Source of the DNA: Aplysia californica
Lineage: Eukaryota > Mollusca > Gastropoda > Aplysiida > Aplysiidae
Length of the DNA stretch: 64,000 nucleotides
Assembly (NCBI RefSeq): GCF_000002075.1
Contig: NW_004797656.1
Span: forward strand, 322,628-386,627
Direction: 5' to 3'
The notes beneath the pieces were generated by a model. That model made no database searches. It had not been told where the DNA came from and was given only the letters and a program-made list of their open reading frames with translations. The position numbers were made by a program, and so were the translations under genes. Positions within the stretch are counted from its first letter, which is position 1. Each line of letters starts with the position of its first letter. Positions 11,641 to 24,347 of the stretch are shown here, piece by piece.

Positions 11641-13470
11641 AGATGATTTATTATAAATCTAATTAGTTATTTAGTTTAGTTTGATTTAATAGTATGTTCC
11701 CTTTGTTTGATTTTGTTCCTTCGCTTTTCAGCAGCTGCATCATCTTATAGAAAATACTTTCTCTTTTTGGGGAAAGAAGACGAGAACTTAGTCAATTAAG
11801 GACTGGTATGATGGGTTGTTGTAGTTTTTTATGGGGGGGGGGTATTTTGGGGGGTGGGGTTGTTTGGTTTTTTTGCTTGTTTGTTTCTTTTCTTGTTGTT
11901 TTGTGTTGTTGTTATTGTTTTTAGGGGGGTGGGGGGGTCACTCTTCACATTCTCGATTTGCTTAGGTCTTTTGAGCAGTGAAGACACGCACAAAGGGGTA
12001 TACGAGACATTTTTATTGAGGAAGTGGGTTGATAAAATGAGACATTTTTCAAAAATAACTCTTTTAAAATCCTGCATGCCACGGTTCTTCGAATTTGCCC
12101 TATTTACGAATAAAGTAGCTGCTTGTCTTTTATCTGTCGTTGGAGTCGTTGTGTTGCCCTGTGTGAGATGAGTGTCACGTGTATTTCCAAAGGAAAGTTA
12201 TTTTGTTTTATTTGTTTGTTTACTATTACATAACTCATATGAAGCTATAATTCATTTTTATGCTTTTTGTCATTTTATGTATACAAAAGAATCTTGAAAA
12301 TGTCATCACCCAATCATCGTGTTAAAGCCCTGCACTACCCGCTCATGCAGCATACCAATTTAATCTGAATCTTCTGACACATTAATATTTCATCTAGATA
12401 TCTATGAGACTCCCAAGACATGGTGACTCAAAATTGACTTTAAAAAATCAGGCTTGGCAAAATTTGTGCGAAATCAAAGAAACGTAAAAAATGAGTTCGC
12501 GCGTGTATTGAGGAGCATCAGTAGCCTACTGATAGAATGGACATACATTGCATAGCCAATGAATGGAGAATTTTCTCATTGCAATAAACAATACTTTATT
12601 ACGATAGTTTCAGACAAAACAGAAAACAGAGCAATCCCAAATGCCACGTAAAACTTGGAATTAACATTAAGCGTGCTCTTTGATATTTTGCTTAGGAGGC
12701 ACTGGTTTTAAGTAGAGCATGGACCATTTGGGCATCGACTCTATTAGATATTGGACATAATCAGCTCTGTCATTTCATCCAAAATGTCACAGAGTTGCAA
12801 ACAAGGGGTTTAAATTGGGAGCAAAATTGCATTTCTTCAGCTGCTTTCTACTGGTGTCTCTTCCAACGTTAATATGATAACATTGATTTTGTTTTCTAAG
12901 AATTATCTAGTGACATTGGCCCTGTGAGAAAGTGCTTTTCTGTGCATGGAGATGTTTAATTAAATATGACACCGTGAAGAAATTAAGAGTAAGACATGGT
13001 GTTTCAGCACTTGCGCGATGTAGTCCACTAAACCAAGCCATCCGGTGATTATTACGAGTTTTGTTCATTCCACCCCAGACCACCCAAAAACACGGACTTT
13101 CGTGGTTCCGTTCCTCTCTGACAGATGATTGTGTCCAAAATCTAACTGTCACGTCCCATGTGCAAAAAATGTTTCGTGCTTTACACGAAACCAGTAGCTA
13201 CTAAACAAACAAAAAATATACTAATGATCACATGTAATGTAAAGTCCAGTTTTTGCGTGGTATTTGTGACTTTTCTGTTTTCCAATCTGTCTAAAAATAT
13301 TATCAGACGATACTGTTCATTGCAGAGACAATAATATTATCTTTTTATTTGATATTTAATACTTGTCCCCCCACCAACATATTGTCATATATCCATTAAA
13401 TGGACAAAAAATGTAGGCTACTGATCCCCCCCCCCCCCCAAAAAAAAATATAATTAATAAATTCGATATT
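11641..13470. other. No gene recognised
   Basis: AT-rich DNA with T/G-rich tracts at 11825-11940. The open frame at 11854-12171 is mostly translated poly-T/G and shows no domain. No repeat family member was identified with confidence. Confidence 0.5.
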
Positions 13471-13524
13471 TTTTATTTCGTTATTTTGACGAGCGCCTAA
13501 TTTCACCACAACGCCACACACACA

Positions 13525-13559
<35 letters not shown>

Positions 13560-15004
13560 GCACACACACAGAGACAAACAAACACACACACGCTCGCACA
13601 CACATATAATATTATGCCAAACGCATAACATTATTATTATTAAGCGCAATTGAGCGCTATGTAAGAGCAAAGATACTAACTAAACTAACTGCCTTCTACC
13701 TTCGGGCCCTCGGTATACAAGGCCCCAGCGTCGTAATGATCCCACTTTGATTATTCAGACTTCAATAGGTACCTTCTGGATGGGTGTATCTTCTTTCCCC
13801 AGTCCCCAAAAACTTATGAGCTTTGAACGCTCCAAATCGTTTTGCACTCTCACGCGTTTACAATTAACGCGTAAGAGACGCTCCTCATATCGGTCTTCGT
13901 AAACTTACAAATCAGGGACTTAACTGATTTTGAAGCAGCAATGTGTTATAAATACGCCCCACTCTAAGGTTCCCTGTCCCTCAATATGCCGTCCTGGGTG
14001 GTGGCGTCCAGTTGTAATTACGCTCCTCGCGCGGGTAGCAGCGTCCAGTTTACTAGTTTCACCTGGTATTTACGAGCCACGAGCCCTCTGGCTTCACTTG
14101 GTTACACATTTACTGCGGAGAAAAAAGTAAGACAGACTGACAGAAAGGAAAGGAAAGAAGTAGGACCTACCAGTGGCATCCCCCCCCCCCCCCCCCCCAG
14201 TCATCTGCTTGTTCAAGTTCTCTTATAACCAGGAAAATATAGCGGCAAAGACTCGCTCAAGTAAATGTATTTATACCATTATCCACGTTCGTCTATGTAT
14301 CTTTAAATTTATTTATTTTTTTTAGTAAAGTTTTACGGCCCTCGCAATTACATAAGGTCATATGAGCGCCAAGGGTGGATGTCAGCAGAGCAAGTCCAAA
14401 CAGGGAGTCAGACTTACTCTGCTCACCTGTCTGGCCTCAACAGCCTAAAGTCTGCTTCGACTATCAAGACACCCCAGAAATAGCAGTTCACAACAGAGTG
14501 CCAAACATACAAAAGAAGTAGAGGGAAAATGACAATAGTAAGGATGAGGGGGGGGGAGCAGCAGTCCCCCCCCCCCCCTATGTTGTTCCGGTACGGTATG
14601 AGCATGACATTGATAAATCAGCCCATTTAAAATTCCACTGTGCATAAGAACAGGTTAATATCCCCTCTTTGGGAATGGCCTAAAGACAACTTCAGTCAGG
14701 AGCGTTGCCCTGGTGGGGGTAAAGAACTTCACTGAAATAAATATTTGTAAATGGTTCCACTTGATACGCCCGGTGTTTTTTAGTTTTGTTTTATTTTTTG
14801 GCGGGGGTGGTTTGTTTGGGGTTGTTGTTTTGTTTTGTTTTTGGGTTTTTTTTGGGGGGGAGAAGTTGTCCAAACAGAGAGCAGAAGTGGCTGAAAGAAT
14901 ATAAGAACTAACCATAGCATTTGTATCTTCACCTTGTACCGCATCACAACCTCAGTACAGATGTGTACAGAATGTATTTAAAACTGTTTTCATGTTCTAA
15001 CGTC
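13471..15004. other. Low-complexity and SINE fragments, no gene
   Basis: Holds a repeat D fragment (about 13470-13515, GTTATTTTGACGAGCGCC), a CA microsatellite (13517-13590), C and G homopolymer runs (13425, 14180, 14550, 14568), and a reversed SINE A-type tail at 14326-14385 (AGTTTTACGGCCCTCGCAAT). Short T/G-rich open frames at 14713-14904 are not convincing. Confidence 0.5.
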
Positions 15005-15330
15005 TTTTTATGTTGGTGTTTTACGCCCCTATCGACACAGTATAGAACATTTTAGAGGTGGGCTTCGACACTACTTTTCCCAGCCAGCCAGCACTGAGTG
15101 AGATGGATAAAACATCCTTCCAGAGTGACTGAGATATTGATAAAAACTCTCCCCACAAGGGAATTGAACATGGGTCTTCTGCCTGCGACGGCAAAGGGCC
15201 TGTCAGTCACTAACAATAACAACATGTACATTGCAGGTGCCTCTGTGTGCTGTAAACGTCAATACAGAGATGATGGTGGTTTGACTTTGACAAATACACA
15301 GGCCTTGAGGTTCAGTGCATGAGACGCACT
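15005..15330 (-). mobile_element. SINE family B copy
   Basis: On the plus strand it reads GTTTTACGCCCCTATCGACA, then GAGGTGGGCTTCGAC, GGATAAAACATCC, GATAAAAACTC, CACAAGGGAATTGAACATGG and TCTTCTGCCTGCGACGG. The GAATTGAAC block is the reverse complement of a tRNA box B, so the tRNA-like head faces the minus strand. Related copies lie at 17140-17247/18045-18110 and at 26960-27030/29552-29700. Confidence 0.6.
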
Positions 15331-15435
15331 TGCCTGGAAGGGTTGTTTCATTTAGTTTTAGTAAGAAGAGTTTTACGGCACTTGCAGCAGAATAAATTCA
15401 TATATATATAAGGGCCAGAGATTAGAACTGTTATA

Positions 15436-15783
15436 ATAATAATAATAATAGATAGCATTTGTATAGCGCATATCCCCGCTCAACAGCAGGCTCTATGCGT
15501 TTTACACAATATTATTACCCCAGCAGACCATAGTACACTCCGAAACATTCTCAGCTTCCCGGGAAGCATACAGTGCGAGCAGCCGATTAAGCGCTCAAAC
15601 ACTAACAAACTGACAAGATTTTTCGCTGTCTATAGCCGGGTACCCATTCTCACCTGGGTTAAGTGAGGAAAATTCGTGTAAAGTGCCTTTCCCAAGGACA
15701 CAACGTCGGGCCCTTGACGGGATTCGAACCCACGACCTTACGGTTGCGAGTCCGAGAGCCTAACCACTAGGCTACCGACGCCA
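15436..15783 (-). mobile_element. SINE family C, near full-length
   Basis: Read on the minus strand it begins with a good tRNA-like head (GTAGCCTAGTGGTTAGGC, then GGTTCGAATCCCG). It runs through a conserved centre (GACAGCGAAAAATCTTGTCA) and ends in GCGCTATACAAATGC and a (TTA)n tail. About 350 bp. A truncated relative with a SINE A insertion lies at 36215-36990 and a fragment lies at 41975-42110. Confidence 0.85.
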
Positions 15784-17139
15784 CATATAAGAGAGGAGAG
15801 ATAAGAACGACAAATGTTTGATCGTAAAGAAGGAGCAAACCACACCAGAGCACCCATCAACCCGCCACCTGGATGGGTTGAACAAATAAAAACAAAGAAC
15901 GAAAGAACATCTTTAAAACATTTTAAAGTTTATTAATCATGTTATGAACACTAGAACCTGAATAACATACTATTAATAGTACTATCTTGAAGTCTTATTC
16001 TAAAGGGAAGGAGTAAAAGTAAAAGTGAGTAATGACTGATATAATTGCAGTGATAATACCAGCATACAATTCAGCATACAAAACAAGAGAAAGCTCGCTC
16101 TTGGGTAAACAACAGAGATCAGACACAGATGACGGAAAGTTCAACCAAGAAGTTGGACACTTTTCACACAGCAGCGCATATCAGTGAAGTCACCAAAATA
16201 TCACACATTCAAAATAGCACTTTGCAACATAAACATGACACTCACTTCTCGGTCTCCCTATCCACTCTCTGCAGTACATGTAGAACAGTTTCTATCAAGG
16301 AAGGCATAACGAAGGTAAGTGACTAAGTTCCCTTTTACAAAGTGAGAAGAATTTCTCAGAGCTGTACAAGATCTATATAAAGGAAATCATTCTTGTTAAT
16401 ATTAAAAATTCTCAGACCGCATCACAAACTAATAATCTACTAATTAGCGTAGTTGTCAAACAGAACATCACATAAAAATTGTGGACCGAAAATGAAATAG
16501 CACACCTTGATTAACAACATAAATATGGGACGACCCACTTAAAACAAATGGGGAAAAAGAGGGCTGTCAAAATAAAATGAGGAAAAAGTACAACGGTTTA
16601 AATAGAAAAGTGAAGAGAAATTAAACAGAAGAAACATGTACATGTATAACGAGAACAGAGAAGTAAGTGACAAGAAATGATACTCGAACACAGGCTGTTA
16701 AGGACGTAAGTAGGAAATATTTCAATGGACTAATGAGATGTTTTATCAGATGGTCAGAATACAGAATAATGTTTGTTTTAAAAATAACAAGACAGAAAAA
16801 ACTCTAATTTAAAGAAAGAAAAGGACCACCAATTCTCAAAGAAGTACAACATGCCACTAAGAAAATGAAACAAGGAACAGCTACAAGGTCAGATAATAAT
16901 ATTACATGTATTCCAGTGGATATTATTTGCTACATTATGAGAATTGAGTTCGCCTATTCAAATGACAACAAAGCTCTAAAATTATGTTCGGGACAGGAGA
17001 TATATTTTGGAAAGTCAGTCTATACAACTTTGCCTTAATCACCAGGTGCCAAAGAATGTGAGTTGTATAATTATAAGCCTTACGAGTCATTTAATTAAAA
17101 TTTTACTGGGGAAACAAATTAAAGTAATTATTTTGTAGA
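15784..17139. other. No gene recognised
   Basis: AT-rich DNA with no long open frame showing a domain. The word CAAACCACACCAGAGCACCC near 15837 resembles the edge of the SINE B type elements. Confidence 0.4.
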
Positions 17140-18110
17140 CGTTTTACGCCCTCAGTGACACCGTTTAGACCATTTAGGGGGCGGGCTTCAACCCTTCCAG
17201 TGTCAGTGTCAGGACCTTCGCGGAATAACAGAGGTAAAGCGTCCTAGTACAGTGGAGTCCACTTATAAGTTATAACGAGTCCTGAAACAACGAGAAGTCT
17301 GTTATAAAGACACTATTCTAAAACCCCGTTTTTTCTCCTTCTTTATCTTTGTAAATAAAATACTGCTATTGCGCAATCAGACCGTCACGCAAGTCGGTTA
17401 TAATGGAATATTGCTGCTGCTGTGCACAGCGCACAGACCAATTAAACATATTATAAAACCTTGCCAGTTGAGAAAGTTGTTGGTGATCCAGCGAAACAAA
17501 GAATGGGAGAGCCCACGCGAACCAACAATGAAGGTCAGAGCGAATGAGTGGGGAGGGTGTGGCAGAACGCATCGCGTGATAGGCCAGCTCAGTCTAGATT
17601 ATCTAGGCATACCGTGCCTCTCACTTCTCTGGTGCGGGATGGAGAGGTCACAATGCTGTGATAGATGGATGGAGTGAATGTGTGACGTACGCAAGCAGAC
17701 GCAACGCACCACAGAGTGTGGTGGGGTGAGGGACAACACAGCGGGCGAGTAAGCCTTGAGCTAGAGCCCCTTCTTTCTGATCGCCAAGGCCGATTTGTCA
17801 ACATTGCTAGTGCTAGAGAAAGAAACCTGATTCGATTTTTTATCAAGTAAGATCTAGCCTAGAGATCATGTTGAACAAATCATCATCAGGGGAAATACAA
17901 AAAGGAATAAACAGAACGCCAAACTCATAGATTATTAGGCCTACTTTACTATTTCCCTTGAATTTATTACTGGATCCCTTGTAACGAGAATCCTGCTATG
18001 AACGGACATTTCGAACCATCTCGTTATAACAGGATTCCACTGTACTACCAGAAAGACGGAGATATTTTATTTTAAAAATGCTCCCCACCCCTGTTGGTGG
18101 CGTTGTAAGG
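17140..18110 (-). mobile_element. SINE family B copy split by a DNA transposon
   Basis: The left part (GTTTTACGCCCTCAGTGACA, then GGGGGCGGGCTTCAACCC) ends at 17247. The right part resumes after 18044 with GACGGAGATATTTTATTTTA, then GCTCCCCACCCCTG. The interruption is the TA-flanked element at 17250-18042. Confidence 0.6.
17250..18042. mobile_element. Pogo/Tc1-like nonautonomous element, copy 2
   Basis: The inverted ends CAGTGGAGTCC and CAGTGGAATCC (read inward from the right) are followed on both sides by GTTATAACGAG-type sequence. A TA dinucleotide flanks each end, as expected of the Tc1/mariner/pogo group. Internal blocks are shared with 6254-6949, so the two are one family. No transposase is present. 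It is inserted in a SINE B copy. Confidence 0.8.
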
Positions 18111-18219
18111 AATTGGATTGCATGTAAAATCGACAATGTATATGATTGTCTGTTTCATTTGAGGAACAATTTTTCAGGCTTTTTGTTTATTTATGACTAT
18201 GAGCATTTATGTGACTTAA

Positions 18220-18300
18220 ACTTAAACTGTTAAATATGACCTTATGCAGTTGCGAGCGCCGTAAAACCTTTACTAAAACCAACAAAGTGTGAAATAATTG
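18220..18300 (+). repeat. Isolated SINE A-type tail
   Basis: Carries GACCTTATGCAGTTGCGAGC and then GCCGTAAAAC, as in the 3' part of SINE A, without the head. Similar orphan tails occur, reversed, near 14330, 15360 and 43415, so this tail may belong to more than one retroposon. Confidence 0.55.
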
Positions 18301-19379
18301 TTTTTCAAAAGGGTAGTGGCGGGTATTATTCTTCGTGGAGAAGAACGAGTTGGAACCAGGGCATTGAGCTGCAGTGGGCTGTAGTAATATAATATATACA
18401 TGATATATGCTGCCCCCATGTAAATGGCCGGCCTCTCCATGTGCGCCGATCAATACAGTTTGTGTACGCAGACACCAACATGACTTTTATTCATTGAGCT
18501 GACCATGCAGTTAATGTGAGGAGACGTGGCGAGTTAGGCTATAAATAACAACATATGTCTGTCCTCAGAGAAATTCGCGCAGGCAACCCGCAAGTTGCGC
18601 GCGCAACTTTTACCGTCAGCGCAACTTTTGCGCAACTTTTACCATTTTCGTGGATTCGCTAATTTTAAGCCAATTTCCCGCAAAATTTGGAAAAATAATA
18701 ATAAAATGTAATTAAAAACACCGAAATCTTCTTCCATAACTAAAAATAACGACGCCAAGGGGGACAATTCGCTCCTTTGCACTACGGGGCACGGGGTGCC
18801 CGCCGCCGCCCAATGACCCGGACCGGTTCAGGTCGGGTCGGGATGATCGCCCGACTCGTCGCCTGAAAACAACGTGTTTGTTTTGTAACAACGAGTCGGG
18901 CGCGATCGACTTGTGCCACGATAGCCGCTTTGCACCATTAATCTAGCGAGCAAACCGACCCAATAGTCTTGTTTGGACTGAATCAGCTTCTTTCTAGTCT
19001 AGCTAGATCTAGATCTAGAGTCACGACCCCCTTCGTGGGACACCTCCCTCAAAGGGACACTGTCTGAATCGAGTCGGTTTGATCGCGTCTCGTTAAAATT
19101 CCGCGGCTTTCAGCAGCCCAGTTTTGGTTTAGATCCAATCTAGACATATTTTTCTTGGATCTGCAAGAGTGGCAGCCTTCTCGTGACTTAACTTTTCTTG
19201 TGAGACCTTTTTTTTCTTCTCAGTCGAGCAATGGCCGCCGCCATTTTTACTACTTTCATTTCTTTTGTGTGAAAGTTCATAAAGGTACTGTGAATGACAT
19301 CATAAGTTTAAAATAGCAACAACTGGCCCAAAGGGTCTTCCTGAAACCTAATAATAGTGTCAGCCAGGGTTTTTTTCCT

Positions 19380-20710
19380 CCAATCAACTACTGTCCCGAG
19401 ATTTTGGCTGTCCCATGTGAGGGGTACTGTCTGTCACTATGGAACCCTAGATGGGCCAGCTCCCCAGTTTAGGGTGTGAAGCCCTAGATGGGCCAGTTTT
19501 CAATATTCTAGTGCTATCCCCTGTACCTAACATGGGACAGGCGGCCCATTAAAGGTATTGGTTTTAATGTGGGACAGGTCCAGTACTGCTGGACCCATAT
19601 ATGGGACGGCTTCCTATATATGGGACAGCTGCCACATGGTTTTAGTTTTGAACTTATTGTAACAGCTACTCTGTTCAAGTTACATGGGACAATTTTTAAT
19701 GTTAATTCTTGAAAGTAACCCTTCAGTCTACAGAGAGAAACAGTGGTACTGATACACTTATGTTTAAGTGGGACAAATTGGCATTGATCACTGAACTTTC
19801 ATGCTGGAGCGGGGTTTTTTCTCCAGCACTATGGCACCATCAAAGCGCCTTGCCAACTCTGAGGATGTCATCCAGGCTACAATGGATGCTGTTCAGCCCC
19901 CCCCCAAATGAGCTTTATGGAAGCCTTCAAGCAGTATTAAAATGTATTCCCACAATCAACCATCCAAAACAGAATTAAGGGCATCACATCCGTTCGCAAC
20001 CATTCAAGGGCAGTCTTGACAGCAGGAACAAAAGAGAGTGCCAGAAGGGGTTTTGGACGCACTTAACAAGTGCGGTACAGACAGTACTTAATGCCAATCC
20101 CAGTGTCAAGAATCCCTCCAGAGAACAAGCCAGGGAAGAAATGGTTTGCTTTATTTAGAGACAAATGGATGCCATTTCAATCAGAACACCCCAAGCTCTT
20201 GGGAGCCAGAGTGCGTCGGTCACAAAAGAAAAAAAAATTTGAACTGGTTTGAAAAAGCAAAACAAGACATTAGCAAAGTTGACCCAGGTTTGCTCAAGTG
20301 TCCAGAGAGGATTTACAAGTATCAAAAGTGTCCTGCACCATGTGTTGTGAAATTGTTACGGCATGCATGTTTGTTGGGAGCATGATGATAGATTTCTAGA
20401 TCTAGATCTATATGTCATTGTTCAGTGTATCAGTACCACTGTTGACTGTTTTTAAAAGTGAAAATGAAATTTACATGCACAAATGAAAGCAGAACATCAA
20501 GCAATGAAATTACAGGTTGAGTTTGAGTACATTAGTGTCCCAACAAGCTGGAAACTAGGGGTGTCCCATATTGGGTGCCTTAGTGTCCCATGTGAGGAGC
20601 CTGTCCCATTTGGGGGGTAATTAGGATTTTCTGACACTGTCCCAAAAAAGGTTGGATTACTAACATAAAAAACCAAGTGCCAAGCATGGGACACCCCTCA
20701 CATGGTCCAA
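19380..20710. repeat. Cluster of TGTCCCAT / ATGGGACA motifs
   Basis: At least thirteen copies of GTCCCA or its complement TGGGAC lie at about 19413, 19533, 19567, 19608, 19622, 19685, 19770, 20537, 20572, 20587, 20610, 20638 and 20688. Those on the left are mainly TGGGAC and those on the right mainly GTCCCA, so the two groups face each other around the transposase remnant. They may be subterminal protein-binding sites of that element. Confidence 0.6.
19831..20363 (+). pseudogene. Pogo/Jerky-type transposase remnant (N-terminal half)
   Basis: It begins ATG GCA CCA with peptide MAPSKRLANSEDVIQATMDA. After frame changes it reads NKPGKKWFALFRDKWMPF and KLLGARVRRS, typical of the CENP-B-type DNA-binding region of pogo-like transposases. 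It ends with LLKCPERIY, the block that normally runs into the catalytic NADE/NADES region. The DDE catalytic part is absent. At least two frame changes are present. It is a plain DNA transposon relic. Confidence 0.65.
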
Positions 20711-21654
20711 GGGCATGTTACTCTTCATAACAGCACTGAAAGAAAAACATTGATAACTGGATTTGAGTCTGAGAGTGATTTTCCCTAAGTGGGTAGCCAG
20801 AGACACTAAAATATAGAGACAGGAAACGAGGCCTCGCGGTCCGCGACAACAGTGCATTTGCGAACGTGACCGCTGAGACGCGAGCTAAAAATAACCAGGC
20901 GCGGTATCGACAGCGAAGCGCGTCTCGTCTAGCGGGGCCTAGGCCTAGCTTTCTGCGGCTTAGGCCTAGCGCAATCAGAGAACTGGCCAAGGTTGCATTT
21001 GTAAACAATGCCTCTACAATTCTATACTCTTCTGGTCTACAGAAAAGGTTACACATGTTGATGAAAACAGGACAACAGATTTTAAAATTGAATTCTAGAT
21101 CTAGGCCAAGTTATAAAATAGGCCTAATGTCGATCTGGCATAAAACCAAAACATGTCTTGATAATGTAGACCGAAAACGAGATCTAGAATCTACATCTAG
21201 AATCTACATCTAGATTATCTAGAGATCTAATTATCTAGTCGACAGTGTCAGTAGTTACATAAGAAAAAAAGTCATCTGGACTCTAGATCTAGATTCTAGA
21301 TCTATAGGTTTCCAGCATAATAAAAATATGCCTGCCTTAGCCTAAATACACGCGTTGATCTAGATATCTAGCCTACAACATAAGCAGTTTAATTTAAGAT
21401 AGCCTAATAAAGGTTAATACATTTTTACTTATTTTACTAATTAGTTACATAGCCCTGCACGGGGTCTGTGGGTAGGGAAGAGTTGGAGAGGAAAGAAAGA
21501 GAGCATGCAATAGCATATAGATCTATGCCTATAGGCAGTGATGAGAAAAGGCAACAGACTAGAAATAGAAAACAGATTTAGTTTTGTGTAGCCTACGCTA
21601 GGCATATATGGATAAAAACAGGAATACAAAGTGACAGATCGAACTCACTAGAGG

Positions 21655-21796
<142 letters not shown>

Positions 21797-22330
21797 CATA
21801 AACATGTATAATGCATCTTTCATGGATTAATAGCACTTTACTGAAACTGGCTCTTACAATTAAGTGGGTGGATGTGACAGTCTTTCTTAGACTGTTTTGC
21901 TGTATGCATTGTCTCTTGCTGATTCTTTTGTATATTATGTCCATACTTCTCTGTCAGGCACATAAATTTGGGACATTACAAAATTCAAGGGTGGTCCTGA
22001 CAGGGTCAAACTAGCACTTTCTTACTTAATAATAATTAAGTAAGCTTTGTAATTTCTTTGTCTCTTTAATTTTGTTACATTATTCCGTAGTACATTTATT
22101 ACAGCAGGGCATTGTCTTCTTAGATGTCAAGTTTTTTTTTCCCTTCCACTTTTAATTTCTTCTTCAAAACTCTCACACCACATTGCAGACACTATTAGAG
22201 CTTGAATTTTAAAAAAAAATTAAATACTAATTATGTTTCACTACTCTATCTAGTCAGTTCTGCAGAGGTGGAGTCAAAGCGCCACATAGCCTACAGAATC
22301 AGATGCAGTCTCAGGTCTACAGTGTGAGTG

Positions 22331-22334
<4 letters not shown>

Positions 22335-22407
<73 letters not shown>
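22335..22407. repeat. (GT)n microsatellite
   Basis: About 73 bp of GT dinucleotides, followed by a C8 run. Not coding. Confidence 0.97.
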
Positions 22408-22408
<1 letters not shown>

Positions 22409-22607
22409 GGGGTCCCCCCCCCCCAAATCAATATGAAGGCGATGATAATGTAATTTTTAACTTTAAAAAAATGGAACTATCAGTCTCAAACTGATGAAGA
22501 AATAATGGGGAACTCAGTGCTGGGTTATCCCCAAAAAATTCTTTCAGATCACTTGAAACACTTTTTTTTTGTTGCGTGTTTTCATTTCTTTTTTTAGGAG
22601 GGGGGGG

Positions 22608-23114
22608 GGGGGGGCTTTACTGCGCCTGTGACAGCATAGGTCTCATATGAACAGGCAGGGCACATTAAACTTTTTCAGTTTGGTAAGAATTTTTAATTTT
22701 GCCCAGGTGGGGGCCAAAGCTTAGCCTACTCTTTTGATTTTAAGAACACCAAGGGATCCTTAACTTGAGCAACTTACGGGACCTCCGAGATTTTTCGCCC
22801 TTATCCAAGAAGGCTATGTGTTAGATCAGGTGACTGAAAGACAGCAGTCAGATAGAAGGGGCCAATGAGTGGCAGTAGTACAAATGTAGTAGTAGTAAAG
22901 GCTGCAGAAAGAGCCAGGAGCCCCAGATGCGCCAGAGGAGGAGTCAAAAGGCGTGTGTGAGTGGGGGAGGGGGGCAGAAAGTGAGGAGGAAAAACAGACG
23001 ACAGAACTTAGAGCTGGGCGGTGAAAAGAGAAAACTTTAGAGAAGAAAAATGTCTGTCCCAGTCATGTTTCAAACCTATTGAATGAGAGGCAAACACTAC
23101 CCAGGCTCTAAACA
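22608..23114 (-). mobile_element. SINE family A, reversed copy
   Basis: On the minus strand it has a head ending near 23114, box-B-like GGTTTGAAACATG, a body with GGATCCCTTGGTGTTC, and a tail at the left end (plus-strand CTTTACTGCGCCTGTGACAG). It has diverged more than the copies at 36429 and 56597. It sits inside the 3.2-kb inverted-terminus element. Confidence 0.7.
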
Positions 23115-23339
23115 CTGTAGACCACGATCAGAGCCCCCAGAAAAACGTGTTTTATTCGCTAGCTATAGATCTAGTAAGGTTTAACAATGTTTCGTCCTCC
23201 TGCCCATGCACTGGCATGACGTGACGAACTAGGCTAATCGACTGCACTGTCGCCTGTGCTGTGAAGAAGTAGAGGAAGGAGTGTAGTGGAGGCAAACATT
23301 ATACATGTAATAGGTCTATGCTATGATAATAAGGCCCAG

Positions 23340-23690
23340 GGGTAGATATAGACCTATCTAGATCTAGATCTGGTCCTAGTAGACCCACTGCATTAATTAG
23401 GCCCTTACTTCTAGACCTAGACTCTAGATCTAGATCTAGATCTAGATCTAGATCTAGATCTAGATCTAGATTTAGTACTAATTGACCTGGACACTGATAC
23501 TAGATCTACAATCTATTATCTAATTTAGATCTAGAGATCTAGATCTAGATATCTATATCTCTAGGATTCTAGGTCTAGAGTCTAGGTATTCTAGATCTAG
23601 TCTAGATCTAGATTCTAGATCTAGACTCTAGATCTAGATGTGGATGTAGATCTAGATTCTAGATCTCTAATCTAGATCTAGATCTAGTTA
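23340..23690. repeat. AGATCT/TCTAGA hexamer-rich block
   Basis: A dense run of TCTAGATCTAGATC-type sequence, with the purest stretch at about 23427-23470 and looser copies on both sides. The unit is self-complementary. Smaller islands occur at 21170-21310, 61955-62040 and 62975-63035. It can fold extensively. Not coding. Confidence 0.85.
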
Positions 23691-24257
23691 GGCCTACACA
23701 AGAGAAAAACGATATCAAGTAAGGTTAATGAAAAAGTACAAGTGCAAATTCTTACATTTCAGGGTCCTTTGGAAAGCTAAATAATGCTAGGTCTGGTATT
23801 TATGCGATCTGGAATTGGCACGGACGCAGACTGCCGCAAAACACCACTTACACTTGCAGGTGACTTGCGACTGCCGACAGCCGCCATTAGCTTTGTTTAC
23901 CGCGCCTCGTTTCACAATCAGCTGGTGACCTGGATACGCGAAAAGAGGCCTCGTTTCCTGTCTCTATATTTTAGTGTCTCTGGGGTAGCTTAGTGGCCCA
24001 TGAGTGGGGTCGTCAGTGACTCTAGATCTACAGTAAAGCAATCGTAAACACGGTCGTCTGATTACATTGTACTTAGCTTGCTTGGTTCCGTATAGCACCA
24101 GGTAGATAGATCTAGTACATGTATAAAAATTTGTGAAAGACTTTAATCTTAGGCTAGGAGGTTAGATCTAGAAATAGATCGATTAATCCAGAAAACCCCT
24201 GAAGGGTACGTTCAAATAATATCATCTTACGCCAGGGAAAAAAAGGGGTGGGGGGGG

Positions 24258-24347
24258 AGTCTTTGACTTATCAAAAGTAAAGTGTAAGAAAGAGGGGGGG
24301 GGAGTCATTGACTTATCAAAAGTAAAGTGTAAGAAAGAGGGGGGAGG
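24258..24347. repeat. Two tandem 45-bp units
   Basis: The unit starts AGTCTTTGACTTATCAAAAG and continues TAAAGTGTAAGAAAGAGG plus a G run. The second copy starts at 24303. Recent local duplication. Confidence 0.9.

Noticed and set aside
11854-12171. 105-codon hydrophobic frame
   Set aside because: Mostly translated T/G-rich low-complexity DNA; no homologous motif.
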